From assembly GCA_016709145.1 (NCBI GenBank), contig JADJEK010000004.1:62001-126000 (forward strand): a DNA stretch of 64,000 nucleotides, written 5' to 3'. Numbering within the stretch: the stretch's first letter is position 1; each line of letters starts with the position of its first letter. Both the position numbers and the translations under genes were made by a program. Below are positions 1-7,803 of the stretch, piece after piece. The stretch is from Planctomycetota bacterium. GTDB taxonomy: Bacteria > Planctomycetota > B15-G4 > JADJEK01. The notes beneath the pieces are model-generated. The model was given only the letters and a program-made list of their open reading frames with translations, was not told the DNA's origin and did no database searches.

Positions 1-2
1 AC

Positions 3-830
3 GTGGCGTCGACCGCGTTCGCGCGTGCCGGTGATCGTGTCCTCGTGCCGATCGACGACGAATGGAACGGGCGAGTGCATGTGCGCGCTGGCCTCGGCGA
101 GGCTCGATCCCCACGCGCGCAGCTCGATCCGGGATCGCATGCGGTGCTCGTGCTGCAGCCCGCGCCGCGACTGGTCGCGACGCTGCTGTCGCCGGGCAAC
201 GAGCCGATCCGGAACACCGACGTCGATCTCGTGCCGATCGATCCCGGCGCAAAGCTCACGTGCCTGTTCGAGGATTGGTTCGCGAAAGTGCGCAAACCGG
301 ACGATGCGCGCGTCACGTCGATCAGGACCGATGCGGACGGCGCGATGTCGGTTGCCGTACCGTTCGACCCACGCTCGTCCCCGAACGTCGTCGATCGAAT
401 CCGGCAACTCGATCGCTTTGCGCTGCGAATCGAGGTCCATCACCCGTTCGGCGCGTGCTGGATCGCGCGACTGCCGGTCGACGCGGCGGTGGAATCGGGC
501 ACGACCGACCTCGGTGCGATTCGCCTCGTGCGCGACGAATGGATGGTCTGCGGGCGTGTCGTCGACGATCGCGGCGAGCCCATCGAAGGCGCGGCCATGA
601 CGTCCAGCGAGTCCGAAGCCGTGACGATCGGGATCGGGAACAAGGGACTGCCGACTCGGGCGCGCACGCTCGATGCCGATCGCTCGCTGCCGGTGTCGGC
701 GAACGGCGTCATTCGTTTCGCGATCCCGCGCCGTACGGCGTCGTTGACCTGCGAAGCCGACGGCTACCCGCCCGTCACGGGCGTGTACGCACACGGCGAA
801 CACGTCGTCGTGCTGGAAAAACTGCGCTGA
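3..830 (+). CDS. Carboxypeptidase-regulatory-like secreted protein, 5'-truncated
   Basis: The reading frame is open to the left edge of the window, so the N-terminus and any signal peptide are missing; the GTG at position 3 is probably internal. About 275 residues are visible, rich in beta-strand-like Asp/Val/Arg segments. The stretch GRVVDDRGEPIEGAAM near residue 185 is typical of carboxypeptidase-regulatory-like (transthyretin/CNA-B-like) beta-sandwich domains. The gene at 2140-3381 carries the matching stretch GRVVDDRGAPIAFSWV, so the two are paralogues. The role is unknown; a cell-surface or exported structural protein is the best inference. Confidence 0.7.
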   Translation: MASTAFARAGDRVLVPIDDEWNGRVHVRAGLGEARSPRAQLDPGSHAVLVLQPAPRLVATLLSPGNEPIRNTDVDLVPIDPGAKLTCLFEDWFAKVRKPDDARVTSIRTDADGAMSVAVPFDPRSSPNVVDRIRQLDRFALRIEVHHPFGACWIARLPVDAAVESGTTDLGAIRLVRDEWMVCGRVVDDRGEPIEGAAMTSSESEAVTIGIGNKGLPTRARTLDADRSLPVSANGVIRFAIPRRTASLTCEADGYPPVTGVYAHGEHVVVLEKLR

Positions 831-910
831 TCCGACGCGAGACTTTGGTCGCGCGACTTGCCCGGCGCACGATCGTGGGACAGGGTTCGGCGTCCCCCAC
901 GGATGAACCC

Positions 911-1378
911 ATGCTCACGCGCACTTTGGCCGTCGTCACGCTGACCTTCGCGATGCTGACAGCGCCGTTGACCTCGCGCGAAATCGAGCCGGTCGGATCG
1001 TTCGACCTCGTCGGCACTGCGATCCAACGCGTGAACGGGAAGGCCGAGGCGATCTCGTTCGTCGGCTGGCTCGACTACGACATCGACGCGAAGACGTGCT
1101 CGCTCGTCATCGACGACTTCGCGTTCGACGGAACGCTGACGCAAAAGGGCACGAGCGGCGAGTGGGTCGCGGAGTTGAAGCCCGGATTCAAGCAGGCCTA
1201 CCAGGACGAGAACGCGGGCGACGTGGTCAAGGTCGTGCGCTACCGGATCACGAAGCTCGTGCTGCAAGACGGGCTCGTCAGCGGTCGCCTGTCCGCGCGC
1301 TATCGCGTGACCCACGAGGACGGGACGAAGGAGACCGTGGTGATCGAGGGCAGCTTCGGGGGGAATGAAGCGTTCTAG
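911..1378 (+). CDS. Small exported protein of unknown function
   Basis: This 155-residue protein starts at ATG 911, directly before a clear signal peptide (MLTRTLAVVTLTFAMLTAPL). The same frame is open upstream, but that extension is Arg-rich and antisense-like, so I reject it. The mature part alternates charged and beta-prone segments (VRYRITKLVLQDGLVSGRLS) and looks like a small beta-barrel or sandwich. No catalytic motif is visible and I do not recognise the family. It lies 80 bp after a carboxypeptidase-regulatory-like gene on the same strand and may share its transcript. Confidence 0.6.
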   Translation: MLTRTLAVVTLTFAMLTAPLTSREIEPVGSFDLVGTAIQRVNGKAEAISFVGWLDYDIDAKTCSLVIDDFAFDGTLTQKGTSGEWVAELKPGFKQAYQDENAGDVVKVVRYRITKLVLQDGLVSGRLSARYRVTHEDGTKETVVIEGSFGGNEAF

Positions 1379-1398
1379 CTCGGGCAGCGGCCTTCGGC

Positions 1399-2010
1399 CG
1401 GGCCGCTCGGGGACTTCACGCGAAGGGACGCCGTGAACAGGGGTCGGCCGCGGCCGCTCGCCTTCTCACAGGGGCGCAGGGGTGGCTTGCTGACCGCGAG
1501 ACTGACGACCCCTGTCTTCTCTTGTCCGGCTGCCTTGCTGACGGGATCTGTACAGCGGATCGCCACAGCTGCGGCGGGCTGCTGAACGGCCGCTGCGAGA
1601 GCAGGTCACGACGTCCCTTGGCGACGGAGTGGTTTCTGGCTGACGGGCGTGCGGCCTGAAACCGGGGAAGAGTGACGGTTCTCGCTCCGCGCCATGGTTC
1701 GGCGGAGGTTGGGCACGTTCAGCGTTTGGACGCGATCGCGCAAGTCGTGGAGCACTCGCCATGTAAAGCGCGTGCGATTGCCGCCGGCAATCGCACGCGG
1801 GTACCCGCGTCGGATGACCGCCGGTCATCGCACGCGGTCCGCCGCTTCACCCTTGCCCCCGTCGCCCCCGGGCCCCGCGCCGCCGTCGGCGTTTTCCAGA
1901 GTCCCGTTCACGTTCACGGCCTAAAGCGCGCTTGGCGTGAGTTCGGCGGCAAACCGCACTCCAACCCTTCGACTCGATCGCGCAAGTCCATGGCCCACCG
2001 CGGCGTAGCC
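1399..2010 (+). repeat. Dispersed ~0.6 kb intergenic repeat, copy A
   Basis: This non-coding block matches, in inverted orientation, the block at 10715-11252, with near-identity in the segments I aligned by eye (1399-1440, 1455-1590, 1610-1800 and 1955-2010). Shared landmarks are GCCATGGTTCGGCGGAGG, GTACAGCGGATCGCCACAGC and two copies of a GATCGCGCAAGTC motif. It contains a 14-bp perfect hairpin (1769-1782 with 1786-1799, loop GCC) around a GCGATTGCC/GGCAATCGC core. The long open frame that crosses it (from 1672) is fortuitous. It fills most of the gap between the genes ending at 1378 and starting at 2140. Confidence 0.8.
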
Positions 2011-2139
2011 CGGGTCTCCCGTCGTGCTGGTCCCGCGGGGGTGGACTCCCTCATTCGCGCACCGCTCGTCACTCGGGGGAATCCAGGCGATAGCTGTTCG
2101 TCGACGCTGACTCGGACCGAGTTCGTTGGGGAGGTAGCC

Positions 2140-3381
2140 GTGGTCGGATGGGCGATCGTTCTTGGGATGGTCTTGCTCACGAATGTGGCGGGCGAACTCC
2201 GCGAGGGTGCTCTCGATCACCCTCTCGTGATCCGCGTCGAGGCGCCCGACGGGACGCCGGTTCGCGGAGTCGAGTTCGACCTCGCCCCCGACGACGTTCT
2301 GTCCACGCTGCTCGATCTCGATCCTGGTCCGCGGTTCGTCCTCGACCTGAGTCGCGTTTCCGCCCCTCATGCCGGAGTGCCGCGGCTGGCGTTTCCCTAC
2401 CCGCTGCCCGCGCCGCCAACGGCTGGGACTGCGCGACTCCCTAGCGCCTCGCGCTTGACCTCCGACGAGAACGGGATCGTGCGCGTGACGGCCCGGACGC
2501 CGCGGACGATTCGGGTCCCTGATGCCCTCGAGTTCGTCCTCCCGCGCGAGGGGGCGCCGTGGTGGATCCACTCGGTGCCGCTTCCCGTCGCCGGCGACGT
2601 CGGCACCGAGGAGCAGCCCCTCACGATCCGCTTGGCGGTCGAGGCCGGCGTGATGGCGGGCCGAGTCGTCGACGATCGCGGCGCGCCGATCGCCTTCTCG
2701 TGGGTCACCGTGGACGCGACGTCGCGATCGACGGGATGCTCCGATGAGTCACGCATCGCGCATGGATGCACAGGGAGCTTCCGCATCGCGTGCTCACGCG
2801 CACCTTCGACGGTGCGGTTCACGAGTCCGGGGCACGCGACTCGCTCCGTCACGGCTGTGCCGAGTCCCGAGCCGATCACGATCGTGATGGATCGAGCCGC
2901 GCGACTGGAGACTCGGATCGCGATTCCCGACGGTGTGGCACCCGAGTGGTTCGCGCTGCGCATGACCCGCGTCGACGATGCCTCGGAGCGCGCGGTCGAG
3001 TCGATCGTCCACTCGCCTTCGCACCGGGTCGACGTGGCGATGCGCGGCGACGTCCGCGTGGATCTCGTGTCGCGCGCCACGCGCGCGACGCTCGCATCGC
3101 AACGGACTCGGCTCGAACCGGGAGCGATCGTGCCGCTCGCGTTCGAACTCTCCGCGATCGAGTGGGCGACGATCCAATTCTCCATCGACGGAGAGATGCC
3201 CGCGCTCGTCGGCGTGCGCGCGGGGTTCGGAGTTCGCGCCACCGCGGATGCGACGGGCATCGTGCGCGTCCCTTGTCCGCCCGACGGGATCGACGTCGTG
3301 GTCTGCGGCTTCGGGATCGCGGATCAGCGCGTTCGTGTGCAGCCTGGACGGACGACCGTGGCATTGACGCGCGCGCGTTGA
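2140..3381 (+). CDS. Secreted carboxypeptidase-regulatory-like domain protein
   Basis: I start this gene at GTG 2140 (413 aa) because GGGGAGG lies five bases upstream and the first residues (MVGWAIVLGMVLLTNVAGE) form a signal peptide. The frame extends upstream to 1672, but that part lies in the dispersed repeat. Near residue 170 the protein has a carboxypeptidase-regulatory-like stretch, GRVVDDRGAPIAFSWV, and further beta-sandwich-like segments follow to the end. It is a paralogue of the truncated first gene in the window. It has no visible enzyme motif; an envelope or exported structural role is inferred. Confidence 0.75.
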   Translation: MVGWAIVLGMVLLTNVAGELREGALDHPLVIRVEAPDGTPVRGVEFDLAPDDVLSTLLDLDPGPRFVLDLSRVSAPHAGVPRLAFPYPLPAPPTAGTARLPSASRLTSDENGIVRVTARTPRTIRVPDALEFVLPREGAPWWIHSVPLPVAGDVGTEEQPLTIRLAVEAGVMAGRVVDDRGAPIAFSWVTVDATSRSTGCSDESRIAHGCTGSFRIACSRAPSTVRFTSPGHATRSVTAVPSPEPITIVMDRAARLETRIAIPDGVAPEWFALRMTRVDDASERAVESIVHSPSHRVDVAMRGDVRVDLVSRATRATLASQRTRLEPGAIVPLAFELSAIEWATIQFSIDGEMPALVGVRAGFGVRATADATGIVRVPCPPDGIDVVVCGFGIADQRVRVQPGRTTVALTRAR

Positions 3382-3429
3382 CCTGCGGTCGCCGCGTACA
3401 CTCGCGCTCCCTGCGCCGGAGGTCCCTCG

Positions 3430-4911
3430 ATGTTCGCTTCGTGCTGGATCACACTCGCGCTCGCATTCACGGGCGGAACACAGACGATCCATGTGGACCC
3501 GGTGGGCGGTGTCGACGTCGTCGGCAACGGATCGCTCGCGCAGCCAGTGCGAACGCTGACCTTCGCGCTCGCACAGATCCAACCCGGGAGCGCCGCGGAT
3601 CTGCGACTGCTGCCGGGTACCTACTCGGAAGCCAGCGGCGAGGTATTCCCGCTGGTCTTGGTTCCCGACACGACGATCACGGGCCTGAAACCGTTGCAGG
3701 CCTTGATCGCGAAGCAAGCCCTCACGACGACGATGCTGTTCGACGTCCCCAGCGGGTCGACGCACGCGCGCTTCGTCGACGTCGCGATGGACACGTTCGA
3801 TCGCTGCGTGCGCGCAACCGTGTCGAGCGAGGACATCCTGCAGCTCGAAGTCGAGGGCTGCGAACTGTCCGGCTCGCGCGCGATCGTGGTCAACGTCGTC
3901 GACGGCGGCGCGAGTGTGCTGGTGTCGGGCTCACGCCTCGCCGCAGGACAATTCGCGTGCTCGGTCGACGCGAGTGGCAGCGCACTCGTGGACGTCGTCG
4001 TCGAGCGATGCACCGTGAGTTCGGGCATGCGCGGCCTCGAGTTGACGGCGGGCGCTCCGGCCGCGTTGATCTCGAGCTTGGCACGCAACACCGCATTCGA
4101 TCATTGCGCGGCTCAAGGCATCCGCGTGGCCGCGAGCGGTGGCGGGCAAGTGTCGAACGTCGTCGAGTGCTGCGTCTTCTATCGCAACGGTCTGCCGGCG
4201 CAGCCGCCGAAGCTCGGCGCGATCACGGAAGCACTGAGCAGCGGCGGCTTCGCGCAACACGTCGTGACGAATTGCGCGTTCCTCGAGAACGGCGCCGACT
4301 TGCCGTGGTTCAACCCGACCCATTGGGTGGTCCAGTCGTGCATGAGTCCGATGGGCGCGCTGTGCACGATTCCGACCAACCTGTGCGCGGATCCAACGTT
4401 CGTCGACGCGTTCCACGGCGATTTCCACCTCGCGCCGGGATCGCCCGCGATCGATGCGGGCAGCTTCGTCGCGACGCTGCCCGCGGTCGATGCGGACGGC
4501 GATCCGCGGCCGGGCCATCCGTCGCTCGTGGGACTCGCGCTCCCGGACATCGGCATCGACGAAGCGTACGACCGCGCTCTGCATCTCTCGGAGAACCCGA
4601 GCGCGCTCGGTGACTCGCTGAAGCTGCGATTCCGTGGTCCGTCGAACGCGCTGACCGCGCTGCTCGTCGGCACTTCGGCGAACGGCGCCGGTTTCGGTCA
4701 GGGAATGCGCGTCGGTCCACCGCTCGCACTGGATCCGCTCGTCGTCGGGATCGTCCCGACGACCGCGTCCGGGATCGGCATCGTCGAAGTCTCGACGGGC
4801 GTGCCGAACTTGCCTGGATTGCTCGACGTCACGCTGTTCGAACAAGCCGTGTTCGCGAGCGGATCGGTGCTCGACTTCGGGTTCGACGTCGTCGAACACC
4901 GCTTCCGCTGA
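3430..4911 (+). CDS. Secreted right-handed beta-helix (DUF1565-like) protein
   Basis: This 493-aa protein begins at ATG 3430 with GGAGG about eight bases upstream and a short signal peptide (MFASCWITLALAFTGG). Right after it comes DPVGGVDVVGNGSLAQPVRT, the usual entry motif of planctomycetal parallel beta-helix proteins of the DUF1565/pectate-lyase-like fold. Residues 60-300 show the rung pattern of short hydrophobic strands. The segment GDFHLAPGSPAIDAGSF near residue 335 and the DADGDPRPGHPSLVGLALPD stretch are common ends of such helices. The C-terminus is a separate beta domain. It is probably exported and binds or cleaves polysaccharide, though no catalytic residues can be assigned. Confidence 0.75.
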   Translation: MFASCWITLALAFTGGTQTIHVDPVGGVDVVGNGSLAQPVRTLTFALAQIQPGSAADLRLLPGTYSEASGEVFPLVLVPDTTITGLKPLQALIAKQALTTTMLFDVPSGSTHARFVDVAMDTFDRCVRATVSSEDILQLEVEGCELSGSRAIVVNVVDGGASVLVSGSRLAAGQFACSVDASGSALVDVVVERCTVSSGMRGLELTAGAPAALISSLARNTAFDHCAAQGIRVAASGGGQVSNVVECCVFYRNGLPAQPPKLGAITEALSSGGFAQHVVTNCAFLENGADLPWFNPTHWVVQSCMSPMGALCTIPTNLCADPTFVDAFHGDFHLAPGSPAIDAGSFVATLPAVDADGDPRPGHPSLVGLALPDIGIDEAYDRALHLSENPSALGDSLKLRFRGPSNALTALLVGTSANGAGFGQGMRVGPPLALDPLVVGIVPTTASGIGIVEVSTGVPNLPGLLDVTLFEQAVFASGSVLDFGFDVVEHRFR

Positions 4912-4930
4912 AGCCGCGCGGTCGCTCGCG

Positions 4931-5365
4931 TCACTTCGCGGCGAGTTGTGCCGCGATGCGCTTCGTGAACTGCTCGAAGCGCAAGCGTCCGATCGCCGTG
5001 TTCTGCGCGACCCATTCCGCGTGCTGGAACACCGTACGCGACACGTTCGTCCGCAAGGTCTCGAGGTGCGGAGCGATCTTCGCGAACAGCAGCAGTCCTT
5101 CCGCGGCGTTCTCGACCAGGTACTCGGCGTGCGCGATCTTGTGGTGGGCCATGCCGTAGACCATCTCCCAGTACGTGGAGACTTGGCGGAACGCGGCATT
5201 GTGGGGATGGTCGGGCTTCGTGACCGCGATGCACTCGTCCGCGGTCCGCGGCAGGAACTTCGCGTTCATCGCGTCGCGCGACGCGCGCATGACCGGTTCG
5301 CGGCGTAGCTCGTACAGGCGGATGACGAGTTCGGCATCGCGGTAGTCGGGAGCTTCGACGCTCAT
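4931..5365 (-). CDS. Conserved helical protein of unknown function
   Basis: I chose ATG 5365 (MSVEAPDYRD) because GGAG precedes it at good spacing; another in-frame ATG lies 12 bases further upstream. The 144-aa product is soluble and mostly helical, with a His-rich stretch (MVYGMAHHKIAHAEYL) in the middle and no signal peptide or membrane segment. I do not recognise the family. It is convergent with the beta-helix gene and lies just downstream, in transcription order, of tRNA-Thr. Confidence 0.6.
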   Translation of the reverse strand: MSVEAPDYRDAELVIRLYELRREPVMRASRDAMNAKFLPRTADECIAVTKPDHPHNAAFRQVSTYWEMVYGMAHHKIAHAEYLVENAAEGLLLFAKIAPHLETLRTNVSRTVFQHAEWVAQNTAIGRLRFEQFTKRIAAQLAAK

Positions 5366-5433
5366 GGCTTCTCCCATGGCGGCGCATGGGCTCCGGCGAG
5401 CGGCGGGCGCCGCGTCGTCGGACCGGTTTTAAG

Positions 5434-5508
5434 TGGAGCCGAGGAAGGGATTTGAACCCTCAACCCCCGCTTTACGAAAGCGGTGCTCTACCGTTGAGCT
5501 ACCTCGGC
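5434..5508 (-). tRNA. tRNA-Thr (anticodon CGT)
   Basis: Read on the minus strand, the 75 nt fold into a full cloverleaf with an encoded CCA. The acceptor GCCGAGG pairs with CCTCGGC, the D-arm reads AGCTCAACGGTAGAGC, and the anticodon stem CCGCT/AGCGG holds the loop TTCGTAA, giving anticodon CGT. The T-arm contains GGTTCAAATCC. It decodes ACG threonine codons, which suit a GC-rich genome. Confidence 0.95.
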
Positions 5509-5555
5509 AACCGGACACGTGCCGCCAAAGAAGGCGGAGGTTCTAGCAGAGCCCC

Positions 5556-5719
5556 AAATCGGAGTCCACGATTCTGTCATGCCGCGAGGCCGAGCGAGAA
5601 GTGCGCAGGCGAGGAGGATCGACGAGGCGACTCCATGGAAAGAGTCGGTGAGTCGATCGGACGAAGCCTGCGCGGTTCGCAGCCGGCCGCAGCGATGACG
5701 GAATCGTGGACTCCGATTT
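5556..5719. ncRNA. Candidate structured RNA / palindromic element, copy 1
   Basis: Four nested helices can be drawn: an outer stem 5556-5580/5695-5719 (24 Watson-Crick pairs plus one G-U), P2 5603-5610/5666-5673 (8 bp), P3 5617-5623/5652-5658 (7 bp) and a terminal hairpin 5629-5633/5642-5646 with loop CATGGAAA. The element at 25101-25262 has the same architecture and nearly the same single-stranded core (GCGACTCxATGGAAAGAGTC, GAGCGAGAA, GTTCGCAGCCG). Its outer stem, P2 and P3 differ in sequence yet still pair. The element lies between tRNA-Thr and the 3' end of mqnD, so it could be a 3'-UTR element of mqnD. The functional strand is undetermined, and I do not recognise a known RNA family. Confidence 0.6.
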
Positions 5720-5766
5720 TCGGACGAAGGAAGCCGCCATTCGTCGGCTGTCCTGGCCGCGAAACT

Positions 5767-6615
5767 TCAGGTCACGAAATCGAGCGGCACGTCGGCTCGC
5801 ACGAGCCCGGCCGCCGCGGCGCGCTGCAGCAGCGTCGTCACGCCCTTGCGCCCCCGGTCGCCGAGGTCGAGCGTGAAGTCGTTGACGTACATGCCCACGA
5901 AGCGGTCGTTGCGCGCGTCGTCGATGCCGCGACCGAAACCCTTGGCGTAGGCCAGGGCCTCCTTGCGGTGCTCGAGTCCGTACTCGATGGATCGGTGCAG
6001 CACGCGTTGGACCTTGCGCTGCAGTTCGTCGGGCAGATCACGCCGCACCGCGTTGATGCCGAGCGGCAACGGCAACGTGGTTTCGCGCTTCCACCATGCG
6101 CCGAGGTCTTCGACCTTGTGCACGCCGTAATCGCCCCACGTGAGCTGGCCCTCGTGGATCAGCAAGCCGACGTCTTCGGTGCCGGCGGCGACCGCGTCGA
6201 GGATGGCGTCGAACGCCATCGACTTGGTCTTCGCCTGCGGGAAGTACAGCTTCAGCGCGAGATACGCCGTGGTCCGCGCGCCGGGCACCGCGATCGGCAC
6301 GTCGCGCAATTGCTCACGCGTCCGGGCCGTCTTCGACACCAGCAACGGTCCGTAGCCGTCCCCCACCGACGCGCCACAGGTCGTCATCTTGTACTTGTCG
6401 GCGACGTACGTGTAGCCGTGCAGCGACAGCGCCGTGATGTCGAGCTCGCTGCGCTCGGCGCGTTCGTTGCAGGTCTGGATGTCGGCCAACACGTGCTCGA
6501 AGGCCAGGCCTTCGGTGTCGATCTTGGGCTGGCCGGCGAGCGCGTAGAACATGAACGCGTCGTCGGGATCGGGGCTGTGCCCGAGCGTCAGGGGCTTCGT
6601 CGTCTTCGCGGTCAT
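5767..6615 (-). CDS. mqnD: 1,4-dihydroxy-6-naphthoate synthase MqnD
   Basis: MqnD converts cyclic dehypoxanthinyl futalosine to 1,4-dihydroxy-6-naphthoate in the futalosine pathway to menaquinone, acting in the cytoplasm. The 282-aa protein has the usual length and opens with the family signature LTLGHSPDPDDAFMFYAL. It continues with the periplasmic-binding-protein-like fold typical of MqnA/MqnD, including the GYTYVADKYKMTTCGASVG and LLIHEGQLTWGDYGV segments. The other mqn genes are not in the window, so it stands alone here. Its 3' end is followed within about 50 bases by the candidate structured element at 5556-5719. Confidence 0.93.
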   Translation of the reverse strand: MTAKTTKPLTLGHSPDPDDAFMFYALAGQPKIDTEGLAFEHVLADIQTCNERAERSELDITALSLHGYTYVADKYKMTTCGASVGDGYGPLLVSKTARTREQLRDVPIAVPGARTTAYLALKLYFPQAKTKSMAFDAILDAVAAGTEDVGLLIHEGQLTWGDYGVHKVEDLGAWWKRETTLPLPLGINAVRRDLPDELQRKVQRVLHRSIEYGLEHRKEALAYAKGFGRGIDDARNDRFVGMYVNDFTLDLGDRGRKGVTTLLQRAAAAGLVRADVPLDFVT

Positions 6616-7024
6616 CGCGAACTCCGGCGCATGAGGAAGCCGGGCATGCTACCCGCGGCCGTTCCCGAGCGTCCCGGGCCGGGACGGATCGAGGTGCAAA
6701 GGAATGGCGCGGAGCGCGCGGCGCCGCTCCGCGCCATATCAGGCGCCGTTCCAGCACCGCGAGGATCTCGCGAGACCGTCCCGAACGGCCCTTGCGGAGC
6801 CGAGGGGAGGAGGAGTGCTGCGGAGAGAACCCGCGTCGCGCTTCGAAGGTCGCGCGACATCGGGGTCGACCGGAGGTCCGCGGTTCACTCGCGGGGGTGT
6901 TCCGGAACGGAGCCCTTTCTCGATTCGATCGAAAGCACAGGGAGCGCCAGCCGGCCTGTTCCGGTGACTCCACAGCCGTGGTTCACGGCGGCTTCGTCCG
7001 TCGGCCGGCGCTCCCTGCGTCGAT
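6616..7024. other. Gene-free stretch with two strong inverted repeats
   Basis: No convincing gene is seen. A perfect 13-bp hairpin lies at 6704-6716/6725-6737. A second inverted repeat pairs 6938-6948 with 7007-7017 across about 58 bases that can fold further (6951-6956 with 7003-7008). Its right arm ends eight bases from the stop codon of the downstream LTxxQ-like gene, which resembles the position of the structured element at 25101-25262. It may act as a transcript end. No T-run follows on either strand. Confidence 0.5.
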
Positions 7025-7798
7025 TCAGTTGTTCTGGTTGTTGCCGCCGGTCTGACCGCCACCGCCGCCCGGCCCACGACCGAAGCCGCCGAACCCGCCC
7101 GGCCCGCGACCGCCGCGACCGAACGTGTTGCCGAACTTCTCGTCGTAGGTCGTGATCTGCTCGTTCGTCAGGTACTTCGCCAGTTCGGTTTTCGTATCGG
7201 TGCGCAACTTGTCGAACGTCTCGCGCATCGATTGGAAGTCGCCGCCGCCGTCGAACATCTTCGCGCGCAGCTCGTCGCGCTTCTTCTCTTCGGCGGTGAG
7301 TGTCTTGCGCATCTCGTTGGACTGATACGGAGTCAGCTTCAACTCGGTCGTGATCTGGGTCATGCGTTGCTCGAAGCGCTCTTGATCGCGCTTCGCACGC
7401 TCCTCCTCACGCGCCTTCTCTTCCTTCGCCTTGACGTCCGCGATCACGCTGGCGATTTCCTGGCGGAACGTGTCCGGCAGCGGCGCATCGGGATCGCGCA
7501 ACGACGACACGAGTTCGCGCAGTTCGGGCTCGAGCTGCTTCGAGGGCGCGTCGATGTCGGCGGTCGCGACGCGCTCGGGCGTCGTGTTCGCGAACGGTCG
7601 ACTCTCGAGCACGTCGAGACGCACGCGCAAGTCCTCGTTGGTGCGCAGGACGTCCGCGAGAGCTTTCAGTTCGACGACGTCGTCGGGACCGGCCGCGGCG
7701 ATCTCGTGGGTCGCCGGCGCGGAGCCGGTCACCACGAATCCACCGACGGCACCACCAGCGACGGCGGCGAGACTGGAAGCGAGGAGCAATGACTTCAT
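7025..7798 (-). CDS. LTxxQ/Spy-like periplasmic protein with Gly-rich tail
   Basis: This 257-aa protein starts at ATG 7798, five bases after the stop of the preceding gene. It has an N-terminal membrane or signal segment (MKSLLLASSLAAVAGGAVGG), a long helical region rich in Glu, Lys and Arg, and the segment LTPYQSNEMRKTL that recalls the LTxxQ repeat of Spy/CpxP-type periplasmic chaperones. It ends in a Gly-rich tail (GGRGPGGFGGFGRGPGGG). It is the last gene of the sigma-factor operon starting at 10590, so a role in envelope stress is inferred. The LTxxQ assignment rests on one weak motif and is tentative. Confidence 0.65.
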   Translation of the reverse strand: MKSLLLASSLAAVAGGAVGGFVVTGSAPATHEIAAAGPDDVVELKALADVLRTNEDLRVRLDVLESRPFANTTPERVATADIDAPSKQLEPELRELVSSLRDPDAPLPDTFRQEIASVIADVKAKEEKAREEERAKRDQERFEQRMTQITTELKLTPYQSNEMRKTLTAEEKKRDELRAKMFDGGGDFQSMRETFDKLRTDTKTELAKYLTNEQITTYDEKFGNTFGRGGRGPGGFGGFGRGPGGGGGQTGGNNQNN

Positions 7799-7803
7799 GG
7801 GGA

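Noticed and set aside
62..910. Long Arg-rich frames overlapping the first gene
   Set aside because: They are shadow frames typical of high-GC DNA; the frame ending at 830 has clear domain-like sequence.
1672..2139. N-terminal extension of the 2140-3381 gene
   Set aside because: It lies in the dispersed repeat, is Arg/Ser-rich, and the GTG at 2140 has a perfect ribosome-binding site and signal peptide.
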